Below, in pieces: positions 24,374-33,548 of a DNA stretch of 36,196 bases. The stretch comes from Candidatus Altarchaeales archaeon WOR_SM1_SCG (lineage in GTDB: Archaea; Altiarchaeota; Altiarchaeia; IMC4; WOR-SM1-SCG). Under the pieces are notes generated by a model. That model was not told where the DNA came from. It made no database searches and worked only from the letters and a program-made list of their open reading frames with translations. The stretch lies in NCBI GenBank assembly GCA_001723845.1, contig MCBE01000011.1:1-36196 (forward strand), read 5' to 3'. The position numbers and the translations under genes were made by a program. Numbering within the stretch: the first letter of the stretch is position 1; the number at the start of each line of letters is the position of its first letter.

Positions 24374-24787
24374 ATGGCAGGAAGAAAAAAAGTATGGTTA
24401 TATAAACCACCGCGAGAGCCAAAACCCGCGGTTCCGGAGTCAACCAGGGTTGATGTTGAAAGAAGATGTAATGAACTGGTTGAGACAGTATTGAAGCCCG
24501 GGCACATTAAACCCCCTCCGAAAGACAAAAAGTTTAACTACCTCGTTGACATATACACGAAATGGTACCGCAATTATTTCTATTTCTGCTCAAAATACCT
24601 CTGCCCGCATCCTGATGCAATATCGCCTTCCTTTGAAGATAAATTCGCCCGGTTAGAGTATGTCGGTAAAGACCGTTTCAATCTGTCGTACATGAGGCAC
24701 ACCGGTCAGTGGTGGGAGATTTTCAGCGAGATAACTCTTGACGAATGCATAAAAGAAATAAAGGAAATGCCCCACTTCATGCCGTAA
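24374..24787 (+). CDS. conserved hypothetical protein (possible DUF3024-like)
   Basis: One hundred and thirty-seven residues, soluble. It has a Pro/Lys-rich N-terminus (KKVWLYKPPREPKPAVPES) and a compact domain with VDIYTKWYRNYFYFCSKY, FEDKFARLEYVG and LSYMRHTGQWWEI. I recognise the layout from small proteins of mobile regions in bacteria and archaea, sometimes labelled DUF3024, but the family name is uncertain. It follows the pRiA4b ORF-3-like gene by 22 bases. Confidence 0.7.
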   Translation: MAGRKKVWLYKPPREPKPAVPESTRVDVERRCNELVETVLKPGHIKPPPKDKKFNYLVDIYTKWYRNYFYFCSKYLCPHPDAISPSFEDKFARLEYVGKDRFNLSYMRHTGQWWEIFSEITLDECIKEIKEMPHFMP

Positions 24788-25003
24788 TAGGAAGAATTGA
24801 TTTAATATCTCCTATCACCTGCTCGTAAGGTAACCCTTGATGTAAGCAGTTTCATAGTTCTCCACTATAACTCTTATGCCGTTGTTTTTGTTTTTCCATA
24901 AGAACGGTATATGTTTTATAATAAAAATAATATTTCAATATTTAATTGTAATAATAGTTGTAATGCGTTTGAATAGAACCGGTAATTGTTTGATGAAAAA
25001 AAT

Positions 25004-26053
25004 ATGAAAAAATTTAAACCAAAATTATCTTTTTACGAACTTGAGTATTTAACTGAAACCCGGGTAGGTGAGAAGGAAATAAAAAGCGATTCAGTGTATA
25101 ATCTGGTTGAAAAACTCACAGGAATTGCAGCACCCACCAAAAAAACAAAATTTGACACTATATGGGAGAGCTTCTATTTGCCTGTGAGAAGAAGCGGGAG
25201 AAGGGTAAGCATACCGTTTAGTGTTATGAAATATAAAGATGATTTTTATATCAGTTTCAGGTTCACAGGCAATTTGAAAATAAGCCGGGGGAATGATGAG
25301 ATAGAAAAAGAGTACAAAGAAATTTTTGAAGACGCCTTAAGGTTTTCCTCGCTTATCAGAGATACGAATGGGGAAATTGCCGTAAAAACCGTACCTTACG
25401 ATTACAGGACAGGGAAAATAAAGGGAAAGTATGTGATGGATAAGTTGATGCCGGGAAAAGAAAAAACGAGGATGCTTAAATTGTATGAAAAACACAGGGA
25501 AAAGAAACTGAAAACATCTGGTGTTTCCCTGGATGACTACCTTGATACTGCTGCCGTCTGCTACCGGGCTGCATACCCGAAAAAAGCAAAGGGGCTTTCT
25601 TCCCTGGAAATGTATAAAAAGTGGGCTGACGGCAGGCACGGCGGCATGCTTGATATTAAGGATTTTAACAGCAGGGATGAATTTATGGGCTGGAAGAAAA
25701 GCAGCGAATGGATTGGAGCGCACCCGTACGAGATTGTTTTCAGCTGGCACCGGCACGGGATTCATCTATACCCGCCCGATGAGGATTACGGGAAGCCGTA
25801 CTATGTTTTGGGGGTTACAAATTATGCTTATGCAGGTGATTTTATTAAGATGGCAAAAGCCCTGATAAAAGAGGAAATCCCGTTTCATGCGAACGATTTT
25901 GATGATGTGTTAAATTTTCTCGCAGGGGAAAAATATTTTACCGTAAACGACTACGACGAATTAAGGTTTTTATATATCCCGTCAAGAGAATATAAAAACA
26001 AGTATTTCAAGTATATAGAATGGGATGAGTTAAAGGTTGTTGAGTTCAAATAA
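25004..26053 (+). CDS. hypothetical protein upstream of the cas operon
   Basis: About 349 residues with no recognised family, signal peptide or membrane helix. The N-terminal half is charged and includes KYKDDFYISFRFTGN. The C-terminal half has SSEWIGAHPYEIVFSWHRHGIH, with several His and Trp residues, and VTNYAYAGDFIKMAKAL. ATG at 25004 is preferred over a TTG at 24986. It runs in the direction of cas8b and ends 138 bases before it, with a TATA-like element between, so it is probably outside the cas operon. Confidence 0.65.
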   Translation: MKKFKPKLSFYELEYLTETRVGEKEIKSDSVYNLVEKLTGIAAPTKKTKFDTIWESFYLPVRRSGRRVSIPFSVMKYKDDFYISFRFTGNLKISRGNDEIEKEYKEIFEDALRFSSLIRDTNGEIAVKTVPYDYRTGKIKGKYVMDKLMPGKEKTRMLKLYEKHREKKLKTSGVSLDDYLDTAAVCYRAAYPKKAKGLSSLEMYKKWADGRHGGMLDIKDFNSRDEFMGWKKSSEWIGAHPYEIVFSWHRHGIHLYPPDEDYGKPYYVLGVTNYAYAGDFIKMAKALIKEEIPFHANDFDDVLNFLAGEKYFTVNDYDELRFLYIPSREYKNKYFKYIEWDELKVVEFK

Positions 26054-26087
26054 AAAATAAATAAAAAAGTATTAAACTAAAATCCCG

Positions 26088-26097
26088 TATATAATAA
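26088..26097 (+). promoter_or_regulatory. candidate TATA box of the cas operon
   Basis: TATATAATAA preceded by CCCG, about 95 bases before the cas8b ATG. It is the best TATA-like site in the 138-base gap. It would imply a leader of about 65-70 bases; not tested. Confidence 0.35.
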
Positions 26098-26191
26098 TAA
26101 TTAAATTTAATTAATTACACCGGAAACAAAAACAAGAAAATACAATACAAAATTTTTTTAGTTTTCGGTGTTAAAATAAATTAAACTAAAC

Positions 26192-28045
26192 ATGATCGGG
26201 GCGATTAAAAACATCGGGGAATACGCAATCAAGAAGGATGGTAAAAGTATTGATGAGCCATTGGAGATGTTAGGTTTTTTAATTGATGATCCAGAAACAA
26301 ATCCAAAAGAACCATCATACAAAAATATCTTATCCATTAATATAAATAGAGTAAATGGCATTTATGAATATAAAACGATTGGCTATAAACAGTATAATCA
26401 TTCAGACGATGATTCAGACGATGACCTAAAAAAATATTTATTATATAAAGGGGGTAGCTCCAATGCGCATCCAGATATAACTCCTACATCAAGAATAACA
26501 AGAATAAAGGAGGAAAAAGGTAAAAAGCCAACATTTGAAGTTAAAATTTTGCCTTGGTTTAACACCGAAAGGGTGCCAGATAAAGACATTAATTTAGTTG
26601 ACGTAGGAAATTGTCTCAGAAAAAACAAGGAAAAAATTCAAATGGGTTTAGAGGAAAGACATGCAAAAATCAACAAAAAAGAAAAATCAGTTCTTACTTT
26701 AAAAATTGATGATAAATACATAGGAGAGTATGATGTTTTTAAAAAGATATTAATTGAAAAGTTTGAAGAAGAACTTTATTCGAAATATGGTGTGGAATCA
26801 AAAGCAGAAGATGAGACTTGTTGTGTTTGTAATGAGAAAAAAGCAGAAGTTTATGGTTTTGTAGGACCTTATAAATTTTCCACTTTTGATAAACCGGGAT
26901 TTGTAAGTGGGGGGGTTCAGCAAAAAGATGCATGGAAAAATTATCCCGTATGTAAAGAATGTGCATTTACTCTCGAGGCAGGCAAAAAGTATATAAAAGA
27001 TAAACTAAACTTTAAGTTTTATGGTCGTTTTAACTACTATCTAATCCCAAAATTTATTAATAAAGAAGATTCTGAGATAAAAAAATTTTATGATCCAATA
27101 AATAGGTGGAATCGGGATCCAAAATTTAGAGATACGTATATTGAAAAACTGACCACCACCGAGAATGATGTACTGGATTTGATGAGTAAAGAAGGAAATT
27201 ATTTAAACCTGAATTTCATGTTTTATATGGAATCGAATGCAGAATTTAAGATTTTGCTTTATGTTGAAGATATTTTGCCTTCGCGATTGAAAACACTGTT
27301 TGATGTAAAAAAGAAGGTTGACAAAATTAATATTTTTGAGAAATGTTTGGTTGACAAAAACCAAATAAAAAAAGGGGAGAAACCATTAGAGTTTAATTTT
27401 GGGGTGGTTAGAACATTTTTCTCAAGAAAATACTTTTTAGACATTACAAATAAAATATTCACAGGAAAACTTATTGATTACGATTTTCTACTACACCTTA
27501 TCATGCAAAAAATAAGAGAGGAATTCGTCAATAAATATCCAACAGAAATTTCAACTCTTAAAGGATTTATGCTGCTAAATTATCTAAACAATCTAAAGCT
27601 TTTAAAAACAAACAAAATCAAATCAAAAATGGAACCAAACGCAATAAATGTGCCGGGGGGCGATACTTCGGAAAAAGGTGAAGTAAAACAAAAAACAGAT
27701 GCTTTCTTTGAGCAATCTGCTGACTTCTTTGACAGCGATGCAAAAAGGGCAATATTTTTAGAGGGTGCTTTGACGCAGTTTTTGCTGAATATACAATATC
27801 GAGAAAGGAAGGCAACACCTTTCAGATCAAAATTAAGAGGATTAAAATTGAATGAAAAAATGATAAGGGGACTCTTACCCAAAATACAAAGCAAGTTAGA
27901 GGACTATGATGAAAATTATTATAGAGTTTTGGAAAAGATAATATCCAATTATTTTGTTTCAGCAGGAAATGGATGGAAATTAACGAACGATGAAATAAGT
28001 TTCTATTTCGTGCTTGGAATGAATTTATCTAATAAATTTAAATAA
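26192..28045 (+). CDS. cas8b: CRISPR type I-B Cascade large subunit Cas8b (Csh1)
   Basis: Large subunit of the type I-B surveillance complex, 617 aa, of the TM1802/Csh1 group, which recognises the PAM and helps recruit Cas3. A zinc-finger-like pair is visible: CCVCNEKK near residue 210 and YPVCKECAF near residue 252, a feature of Csh1 proteins. The C-terminal half is helical, as expected for the region that contacts the R-loop. It is the first gene of the operon and is followed after 19 bases by cas7. Large subunits diverge strongly, so the family call depends on the zinc motif and gene order. Confidence 0.88.
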   Translation: MIGAIKNIGEYAIKKDGKSIDEPLEMLGFLIDDPETNPKEPSYKNILSININRVNGIYEYKTIGYKQYNHSDDDSDDDLKKYLLYKGGSSNAHPDITPTSRITRIKEEKGKKPTFEVKILPWFNTERVPDKDINLVDVGNCLRKNKEKIQMGLEERHAKINKKEKSVLTLKIDDKYIGEYDVFKKILIEKFEEELYSKYGVESKAEDETCCVCNEKKAEVYGFVGPYKFSTFDKPGFVSGGVQQKDAWKNYPVCKECAFTLEAGKKYIKDKLNFKFYGRFNYYLIPKFINKEDSEIKKFYDPINRWNRDPKFRDTYIEKLTTTENDVLDLMSKEGNYLNLNFMFYMESNAEFKILLYVEDILPSRLKTLFDVKKKVDKINIFEKCLVDKNQIKKGEKPLEFNFGVVRTFFSRKYFLDITNKIFTGKLIDYDFLLHLIMQKIREEFVNKYPTEISTLKGFMLLNYLNNLKLLKTNKIKSKMEPNAINVPGGDTSEKGEVKQKTDAFFEQSADFFDSDAKRAIFLEGALTQFLLNIQYRERKATPFRSKLRGLKLNEKMIRGLLPKIQSKLEDYDENYYRVLEKIISNYFVSAGNGWKLTNDEISFYFVLGMNLSNKFK

Positions 28046-28064
28046 ACAGAGGAGGAAAATAAAA

Positions 28065-29006
28065 ATGACTGAAATAAAAAACAGATCGGAAATCGTATTT
28101 TTATACGATATAAAGGATGCGAACCCCAACGGGGATCCACTGGATGAAAATAAGCCAAGAATAGATGAAGAAACGGGAATAAACATCGTTACAGATGTGA
28201 GATTGAAAAGGACGATAAGGGACTATTTGCATGATTTTAAAGGATACAATGGCGAAAATGAAAAAGATATTTTAATAAGAGAGATTAGAGATAAAAACGA
28301 TATAGTTAAGGATATGAAAACACGTGCCAGAGACTTTGGTAAAAACAAAAAAGAAATAGAGGACAATCTTTTGAAAAATTGTATTGATGTGCGACTTTTT
28401 GGTGGGACTGTAGCATTACCAAAAGATTCTGTAACTTTTACAGGGCCTGTGCAATTTAAAATAGGGCGGTCTCTGAATAAAGTAGAACTTAAAGAGGTTG
28501 GTCATTCTTTTACAATGGCTGGAAAGGGGAAAAACGAAGAAGGTGAAGGACCAAAAGCGGGTTCATTAGCCTCTGAATATGTTGTTAACTATTCGTTGAT
28601 ATGTTTCTATGGCATTATAAACGAAAATGCGGCAAAACACACGCAACTAACAAAATCTGATGTAGGTCTGCTTTTAGAAGGTATGTGGAACGGGACCAAA
28701 AATCTGATTTCCAGAAGCAAGGCAGGGCAGATGCCAAGATTGTTGTTGAAGGTGAATTATAAAGAGAAAGATTACCACATTGGTGATTTAGACGGTGATG
28801 AGATGATTAAATTGGTATCTGAAAAGAACGAGGAACAAATCAGGGATATTTCAGAGATAACTCTTGATGCAAGTAAACTTGTTGAAAAGTTAAACAAGAA
28901 TAAGGACAAAATTGAAAGCATTAACTTAAAAGTTGACGATAGAGTTAATATTGATCTTGATGGTTTAGATAAAGAAATACCAATAAACGAAATACAAATC
29001 AAATAG
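28065..29006 (+). CDS. cas7: Cas7 backbone protein (Csh2)
   Basis: Three hundred and thirteen residues of the Csh2/Cas7b family, the repeated RNA-binding backbone of type I-B Cascade. The start EIVFLYDIKDANPNGDPLDENKPR, TDVRLKRTIRDYL and DVRLFGGTVAL are diagnostic. A strong ribosome site (GAGGAGG) lies 10-15 bases before the ATG, one of few clear Shine-Dalgarno sites in this window and consistent with the high expression Cas7 needs. cas5 follows after five bases. Confidence 0.95.
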   Translation: MTEIKNRSEIVFLYDIKDANPNGDPLDENKPRIDEETGINIVTDVRLKRTIRDYLHDFKGYNGENEKDILIREIRDKNDIVKDMKTRARDFGKNKKEIEDNLLKNCIDVRLFGGTVALPKDSVTFTGPVQFKIGRSLNKVELKEVGHSFTMAGKGKNEEGEGPKAGSLASEYVVNYSLICFYGIINENAAKHTQLTKSDVGLLLEGMWNGTKNLISRSKAGQMPRLLLKVNYKEKDYHIGDLDGDEMIKLVSEKNEEQIRDISEITLDASKLVEKLNKNKDKIESINLKVDDRVNIDLDGLDKEIPINEIQIK

Positions 29007-29011
29007 AGAGT

Positions 29012-29779
29012 ATGGTTCAAGAGCAAAATATCAAGAAGGTGTTAGTATTTGATGTGTGGGGTGATTACGCTCATTTTAGGATAGGTTACACGACCACTTC
29101 CCCCCTCACTTTTTCTATACCTCCAAGAACTGCTTTATGCGGTTTGATTGGTGCTATATTGGGTTTAGAAAAGGAGAATAACGAATATTTAAAGAATTTT
29201 ACATTAAAAAAAGCAAAGATTGGTTTGAAGTTATTTAAAGAAAACCCGGTTAAGAAAGTTACGGTTTCGGAGAATTTGATTGATACAACGACATCGCCAA
29301 AAAGTTTTTACAACATCAAACGAACCAGAATCAGATTTGAATTTCTAAAAGATCCGCGGTATAGAATTTATTTCTTGCATAGTGATAGCCGGATATACAA
29401 TCAATTAAAAAAGAATTTGATGGAACACAAATCCGTTTATACGCCCTGTCTTGGTATAAGTGAACACATAGCAAATTTTGATTTTGTCGGAGAGTTCGAT
29501 ATAGATATCAAAAAAACTAATGACAAAATTCCAATACATTCAGCCATACCAACTGAAAAATTGAGGGATAAGAAAAGTATTAACTTCGACTCAATAGGGG
29601 AATATTTTTCAGTAAGATTACCTGTTGAAATGGATCAGGAACGGGTCATTAAAGAGTATTCGGATGTTCTTTTTGAAAGAAATGGTAATCCGATAGAATT
29701 AAAAATAAAAGAACCTTATTACGAAATAAACTATAATGATGGAGAGCATGAAAATGAAAACATTGTCTTTATCGAATGA
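29012..29779 (+). CDS. cas5: Cas5 (Cas5h/Cas5b)
   Basis: Two hundred and fifty-five residues with the conserved Cas5 RAMP start VLVFDVWGDYAHFRIGYTTTSP and the PPRTALCGLIGAILGL helix. Cas5 caps the 5' handle of the crRNA at the foot of Cascade. The gene overlaps the start of cas3, so translation is probably coupled. Order cas8b-cas7-cas5-cas3 is the standard I-B arrangement. Confidence 0.95.
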   Translation: MVQEQNIKKVLVFDVWGDYAHFRIGYTTTSPLTFSIPPRTALCGLIGAILGLEKENNEYLKNFTLKKAKIGLKLFKENPVKKVTVSENLIDTTTSPKSFYNIKRTRIRFEFLKDPRYRIYFLHSDSRIYNQLKKNLMEHKSVYTPCLGISEHIANFDFVGEFDIDIKKTNDKIPIHSAIPTEKLRDKKSINFDSIGEYFSVRLPVEMDQERVIKEYSDVLFERNGNPIELKIKEPYYEINYNDGEHENENIVFIE

Positions 29780-32270
29780 TCTTAAATCGCATCCTGATAA
29801 AACATTATTTGATCATTTAAAAAAGGTCGGGAATTTATCCAAAGAAATTTTAGAATCAAAAAAATTGAATCTTGATGAGTTCATTGATTTTGAAACTCTC
29901 AAAGAGGTTTCTTATTTGATTGGCATAACTCATGATTTTGGGAAAGCAACGGGGTTTTTTCAGAAATACATAAATGCAGAAGATGAAAAAAGAGAAAAAC
30001 TAAAAAACAAACAAACTTACCACGCATTCATCTCCTCAATATTTACTTATTATGTTGTTAAGGATTATTTAAACAAAAAAGGATTGTTAAGAGAGGACTA
30101 TTATAAATATTTACCGATCATAAGTTTTTTTGTTGTGAAAAAACATCATGGAAATTTAGTTAATGCAGAGGATGAAGTTCTTAGTTTTTATGAAAAACAT
30201 CAGGATATTTTAGAAAGCCAATTTAAAAATATTGACCTTTCTAAAGTGAAAGAAATCTATAACAAACTTTACACTTTTGATTTTAATTGGGATAACCTCC
30301 TGCAAAAATTTGAAAGAGGTTATGATTATAAAGAGTACGAGAGAAACGTAGGAAAAACAGGTTATGAACTCATAATCAAAAAATATCTCGCTTTAGTAAA
30401 AGATTTTAAGGAAGAGGAAAAAGAGATAGTTGATATAAAAGGTTATAGCTCTCTTTTCTATTATTTTGTGTCAATTTTGCTTTACTCTGTGCTTTTAGAT
30501 GCGGATAAAACAGATGCTGCAAGTTTGAAACTTATTGAAAGAAGGGGCATACCACTCGATATTGTTGATAATTACAAAAAATTAAAATTCGGGGAACCGG
30601 AAAATAAAATAAACCAGATAAGAGAGAAAATCTATAACGAAGTTATTTCAAGAGTTGATGAACTGGATTTAGATAGGGATAAAATTCTGTCACTGAATGT
30701 TCCAACAGGAACAGGGAAGACCCTTACTTCTCTATCCTTTGCCCTTAAATTAAGAGAACGACTTGAAAAAGAAAAATGCTTTAGCCCAAGAGTAATCTAC
30801 TCTCTTCCTTTTTTGAGCATTATTGACCAAAACAGCGATGTTTTTGCTGATTTGTTATACAATCCGACAACGGACATACTTTTAAAACACCATCATCTTT
30901 CAGATATTGTTTATACAAAAAAAGATGAAGAAGAAAACTATGAATTTGAAAGTATAGAAACTGAAAAAGACATCAGTAAAAGCCTTCTGTTAATTGAGGG
31001 CTGGAATTCTGAGATAATTGTAACAACCTTCGTGCAGTTTTTTTATTCATTTATCTCAAATAGAAACCGAGCAATACGAAAATTTCACAATATAGCAAAC
31101 TCTATTGTAATACTTGATGAAGTTCAGGCAATACCCCATAAGTATTGGCTACTGCTAAAAGAAACAATGAGGTTTTTTGCTGAACATTTCAACACCTATT
31201 TTGTTTTTGTTACTGCGACACAACCATTGATTTTTAATGAGAATAAAGGGGAGATAAAACCATTGATAAAAAACAAAAAAGATTACTTTAAAAAATTTGA
31301 CAGAGTTCAGTTAGTCCCGATACTTGAACCTTTAGACATGGAGAATTTCAAAGAAAAACTTAAAGAAGACCTCTTACAAAATCCAAAAAAGGACTTTCTA
31401 ATTGTTATGAACACAATCAACTCTTCAAAAGAAATCCATAAGTTCATTAAAAAGAAATCTAACGAGTTGGGGGGTTCAAAAATTTATTATCTCTCAACAA
31501 ATATCGTTCCAAAAGAGAGATTGAAACGAATAAAGGAGATAAAAGAAAAAACAAAGGAAAGAAAAATAATTGTCAGCACCCAACTCATTGAAGCAGGAGT
31601 GGATATAGACGTTGATGTTGTTTACAGGGATTTTGCGCCACTTGATTCAATAAATCAGGTTGCAGGAAGATGCAACAGAAATTTTGGGGAGAAAAAAGGC
31701 ATTGTCAGAATTTTTGTTTTGAAAGAGCAAAGAAATGGAAAAACATATTACCCCCATAGTATTTACGGAAGTTTTATCACTGGCGAAACTCAAAAAGTTT
31801 TTGAAGAATTTGAACCAGAGAAATATAAAAAGATAGAAGAACCAAGTTTTTTAAAATTGAATAACTCGTACTTTAATAAAGTAAATGAAGGAAAGAGTGA
31901 TGAGGAATCAAAAGGTATATTAAATAATGCAAAAAAGTTAGAATTCGCCAAGTTATCAAAGTTTGAATTAATTGAAAAAGCACCTTACAAGGCCGATATT
32001 TTCGTAGAGGTGGATAAAAAAGCAAAGGTAATATGGCAGAAATATCAAGAAATCATAACTAACGAGAAACTCAAAAGGTTTGAAAAGAAAAATAAGTTTC
32101 TTGAGATAAAAAAGGAGTTCTATAATTATGTAATATCAGTCTCTGTATCTGAAAAAGATATCGGTCTTGTTCCCAGTGAACTGAACTATATTGAAAGGGA
32201 AGATTTAAAGGATTGTTATGATAAAGAAACAGGATTCAAAGAATTCAAAAAAAGTACCCTGATGTGTTGA
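29748..32270 (+). CDS. cas3: Cas3 nuclease-helicase (HD plus SF2 helicase)
   Basis: About 840 residues in one chain. The HD nuclease site is GITHDFGK near residue 63, with KKHHGNL further on. The helicase has Walker A NVPTGTGKT (about 320), the DEVQ box in VILDEVQAIP (about 458), motif III VTATQP, and the motif V/VI segments STQLIEAGVDIDV and QVAGRCNRN (about 614-645). All key residues are intact, so it should degrade target DNA after Cascade binding. The frame opens at 29736. A GGAG at 29741-29744 favours ATG 29748 or 29754, both inside the cas5 gene. Confidence 0.95.
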   Translation: MKMKTLSLSNDLKSHPDKTLFDHLKKVGNLSKEILESKKLNLDEFIDFETLKEVSYLIGITHDFGKATGFFQKYINAEDEKREKLKNKQTYHAFISSIFTYYVVKDYLNKKGLLREDYYKYLPIISFFVVKKHHGNLVNAEDEVLSFYEKHQDILESQFKNIDLSKVKEIYNKLYTFDFNWDNLLQKFERGYDYKEYERNVGKTGYELIIKKYLALVKDFKEEEKEIVDIKGYSSLFYYFVSILLYSVLLDADKTDAASLKLIERRGIPLDIVDNYKKLKFGEPENKINQIREKIYNEVISRVDELDLDRDKILSLNVPTGTGKTLTSLSFALKLRERLEKEKCFSPRVIYSLPFLSIIDQNSDVFADLLYNPTTDILLKHHHLSDIVYTKKDEEENYEFESIETEKDISKSLLLIEGWNSEIIVTTFVQFFYSFISNRNRAIRKFHNIANSIVILDEVQAIPHKYWLLLKETMRFFAEHFNTYFVFVTATQPLIFNENKGEIKPLIKNKKDYFKKFDRVQLVPILEPLDMENFKEKLKEDLLQNPKKDFLIVMNTINSSKEIHKFIKKKSNELGGSKIYYLSTNIVPKERLKRIKEIKEKTKERKIIVSTQLIEAGVDIDVDVVYRDFAPLDSINQVAGRCNRNFGEKKGIVRIFVLKEQRNGKTYYPHSIYGSFITGETQKVFEEFEPEKYKKIEEPSFLKLNNSYFNKVNEGKSDEESKGILNNAKKLEFAKLSKFELIEKAPYKADIFVEVDKKAKVIWQKYQEIITNEKLKRFEKKNKFLEIKKEFYNYVISVSVSEKDIGLVPSELNYIEREDLKDCYDKETGFKEFKKSTLMC

Positions 32271-32292
32271 TTATAATTATTATTCAATTAAA

Positions 32293-32943
32293 ATGCTCTT
32301 AAAAACCCTAACACTGAAACTGGAATCAGACAAAAAAATCATCGGAAAACCTCAGTTACTCAGGGGTTTCTTCGCAACAAAATTCAACGAGTATGTTTTG
32401 CTGCACCAGCATCACTTAGGCGAGTTTATTTATAGTTATCCTCTTGTCCAGTATAAAATATTAAATAATATTCCAACCGTCATCGGCATAAACGAGGGCG
32501 CAGAGGTTTTAAAGGAAATTTACGATAAATATGATTCAATAAAATTAGGGGATGAGGAATACAGGATATACCAGAGGGAAATCATTATTAAAGAGCAGGA
32601 ATTCGGCGTCTCCGGTAAATTCCATAAATATAAATTCCTTACTCCGTGGTTTGCTTTAAACCAGAAGAATTTCCAGGAATACAAGGAGTTAAACAATAAA
32701 GACAGGAAAGAAAAATTGAGGAAAATCATGATAGGAAATATAATCGCCGTGTCAAAGGGTCTTTCTTATGTCGTTGACAGGGAAATAAAACTGGACGCCG
32801 AACTGGTTGAGGTTAGAAGTCCCTTTAAGGGGCAGGAGATAACAACTTTCAACGGCGAATTTATCGTGAACTTTAATATCCCTGATTTACTCGGTATCGG
32901 GAAATCAGTGTCAAGAGGTTTTGGAACGATCAAAAAATGTTAA
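32293..32943 (+). CDS. cas6: Cas6 crRNA-processing endoribonuclease
   Basis: Two hundred and sixteen residues of the Cas6 family, which cuts the CRISPR transcript within each repeat to give mature crRNAs. The C-terminal glycine-rich loop GIGKSVSRGFG is typical. The N-terminal RAMP fold includes KLESDKKIIGKPQLLRG, and HHLGEF supplies a histidine that may be catalytic. It ends at TAA 32941-32943. The frame stays open after this stop for about 45 codons through the start of a tandem repeat. Confidence 0.9.
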   Translation: MLLKTLTLKLESDKKIIGKPQLLRGFFATKFNEYVLLHQHHLGEFIYSYPLVQYKILNNIPTVIGINEGAEVLKEIYDKYDSIKLGDEEYRIYQREIIIKEQEFGVSGKFHKYKFLTPWFALNQKNFQEYKELNNKDRKEKLRKIMIGNIIAVSKGLSYVVDREIKLDAELVEVRSPFKGQEITTFNGEFIVNFNIPDLLGIGKSVSRGFGTIKKC

Positions 32944-32956
32944 GGTATTTTACCCG

Positions 32957-33303
32957 GAGACATGGAATGGTTATTCTGTAAAGAGGAATGGTTATCATTC
33001 CACAAGAAAGGATTAACCGGAGACATGGAATGGTTATTCTGTAAAGAGGAATGGTTATCGTGTAGAAGGAAATGGTTATCCTGAGACAAGGAATGGTTAT
33101 AATTCCCGGTGAATAATCATCCGGAGACAAGGAATGGTTATAATTCCATAAGGAAGAATACCCCGGAGACAAGGAATGGTTATAATTCCCGGTGAATAAT
33201 CATCCTGAGACAAGGAATGGTTATAATTCCCTAAGGAAGAATACCCCGGAGACAAGGAATGGTTATAATTCCCTAAGGAAGAATATCCATGAGACAAGGA
33301 AGA
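32957..33303 (+). repeat. minisatellite between cas6 and cas1
   Basis: Eleven occurrences of a core that reads GGAATGGTTAT (cores at 32964, 32985, 33027, 33048, 33068 with one extra A, 33090, 33131, 33173, 33214 and 33255, and a decayed one near 33298). Spacing is 20-22 or 41-43 bases, so the unit is 41-42 bp with half-units of 21. From 33090 the units share GGAGACAA before the core and ATAATTCC after it. The inter-core segments alternate between a GTGAATAATCATCC type and a TAAGGAAGAATA type. GGAAT and ATTCC can form a small hairpin in each unit. It is not a CRISPR: spacers are themselves repeats. No gene is supported in either strand. Confidence 0.9.
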
Positions 33304-33548
33304 AGAACCATGAGGAATCGAATGGCATTCATTTAAACGGGTTTGCTCTTAAAATAATGCGTTTTTAGTTTTAATAAATTCAAGCCAACAACAACTTTCC
33401 ATGAATTCCCGGCATAAGACATGAAATAGAAATACCCCCTGTTTCAGGTTTAACATATTTCTTTAACCTGTTTGCTTTACATTCAATTTTTAATTTTATT
33501 TAATTTTATTTAAATTCCTAATTCTTAACACGGCATCCTGAATAAAAA
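33304..33548. promoter_or_regulatory. non-coding region upstream of cas1
   Basis: No gene. Holds AT-rich runs just before cas1 (TTTTATTTAATTTTATTT) and an imperfect inverted repeat, CAGGTT (33445-33450) with AACCTG (33465-33470). The cas1-cas2-cas4 genes are separated from cas6 by about 600 bases, so a second promoter is likely here. Confidence 0.4.

Noticed and set aside
24800-24910. Minus-strand stretch reading WKNKNNGIRVIVENYETAYIK
   Set aside because: No start codon and only about 40 open codons; it may be a gene remnant, but I cannot name a family.
32930-33297. Minus-strand frames rich in PGYSS/YNHSL/ITIP repeats, or a second CRISPR
   Set aside because: The frames are translations of the minisatellite. 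It is not a CRISPR because the inter-core segments are not unique and spacing alternates between 21 and 41-42 bp.
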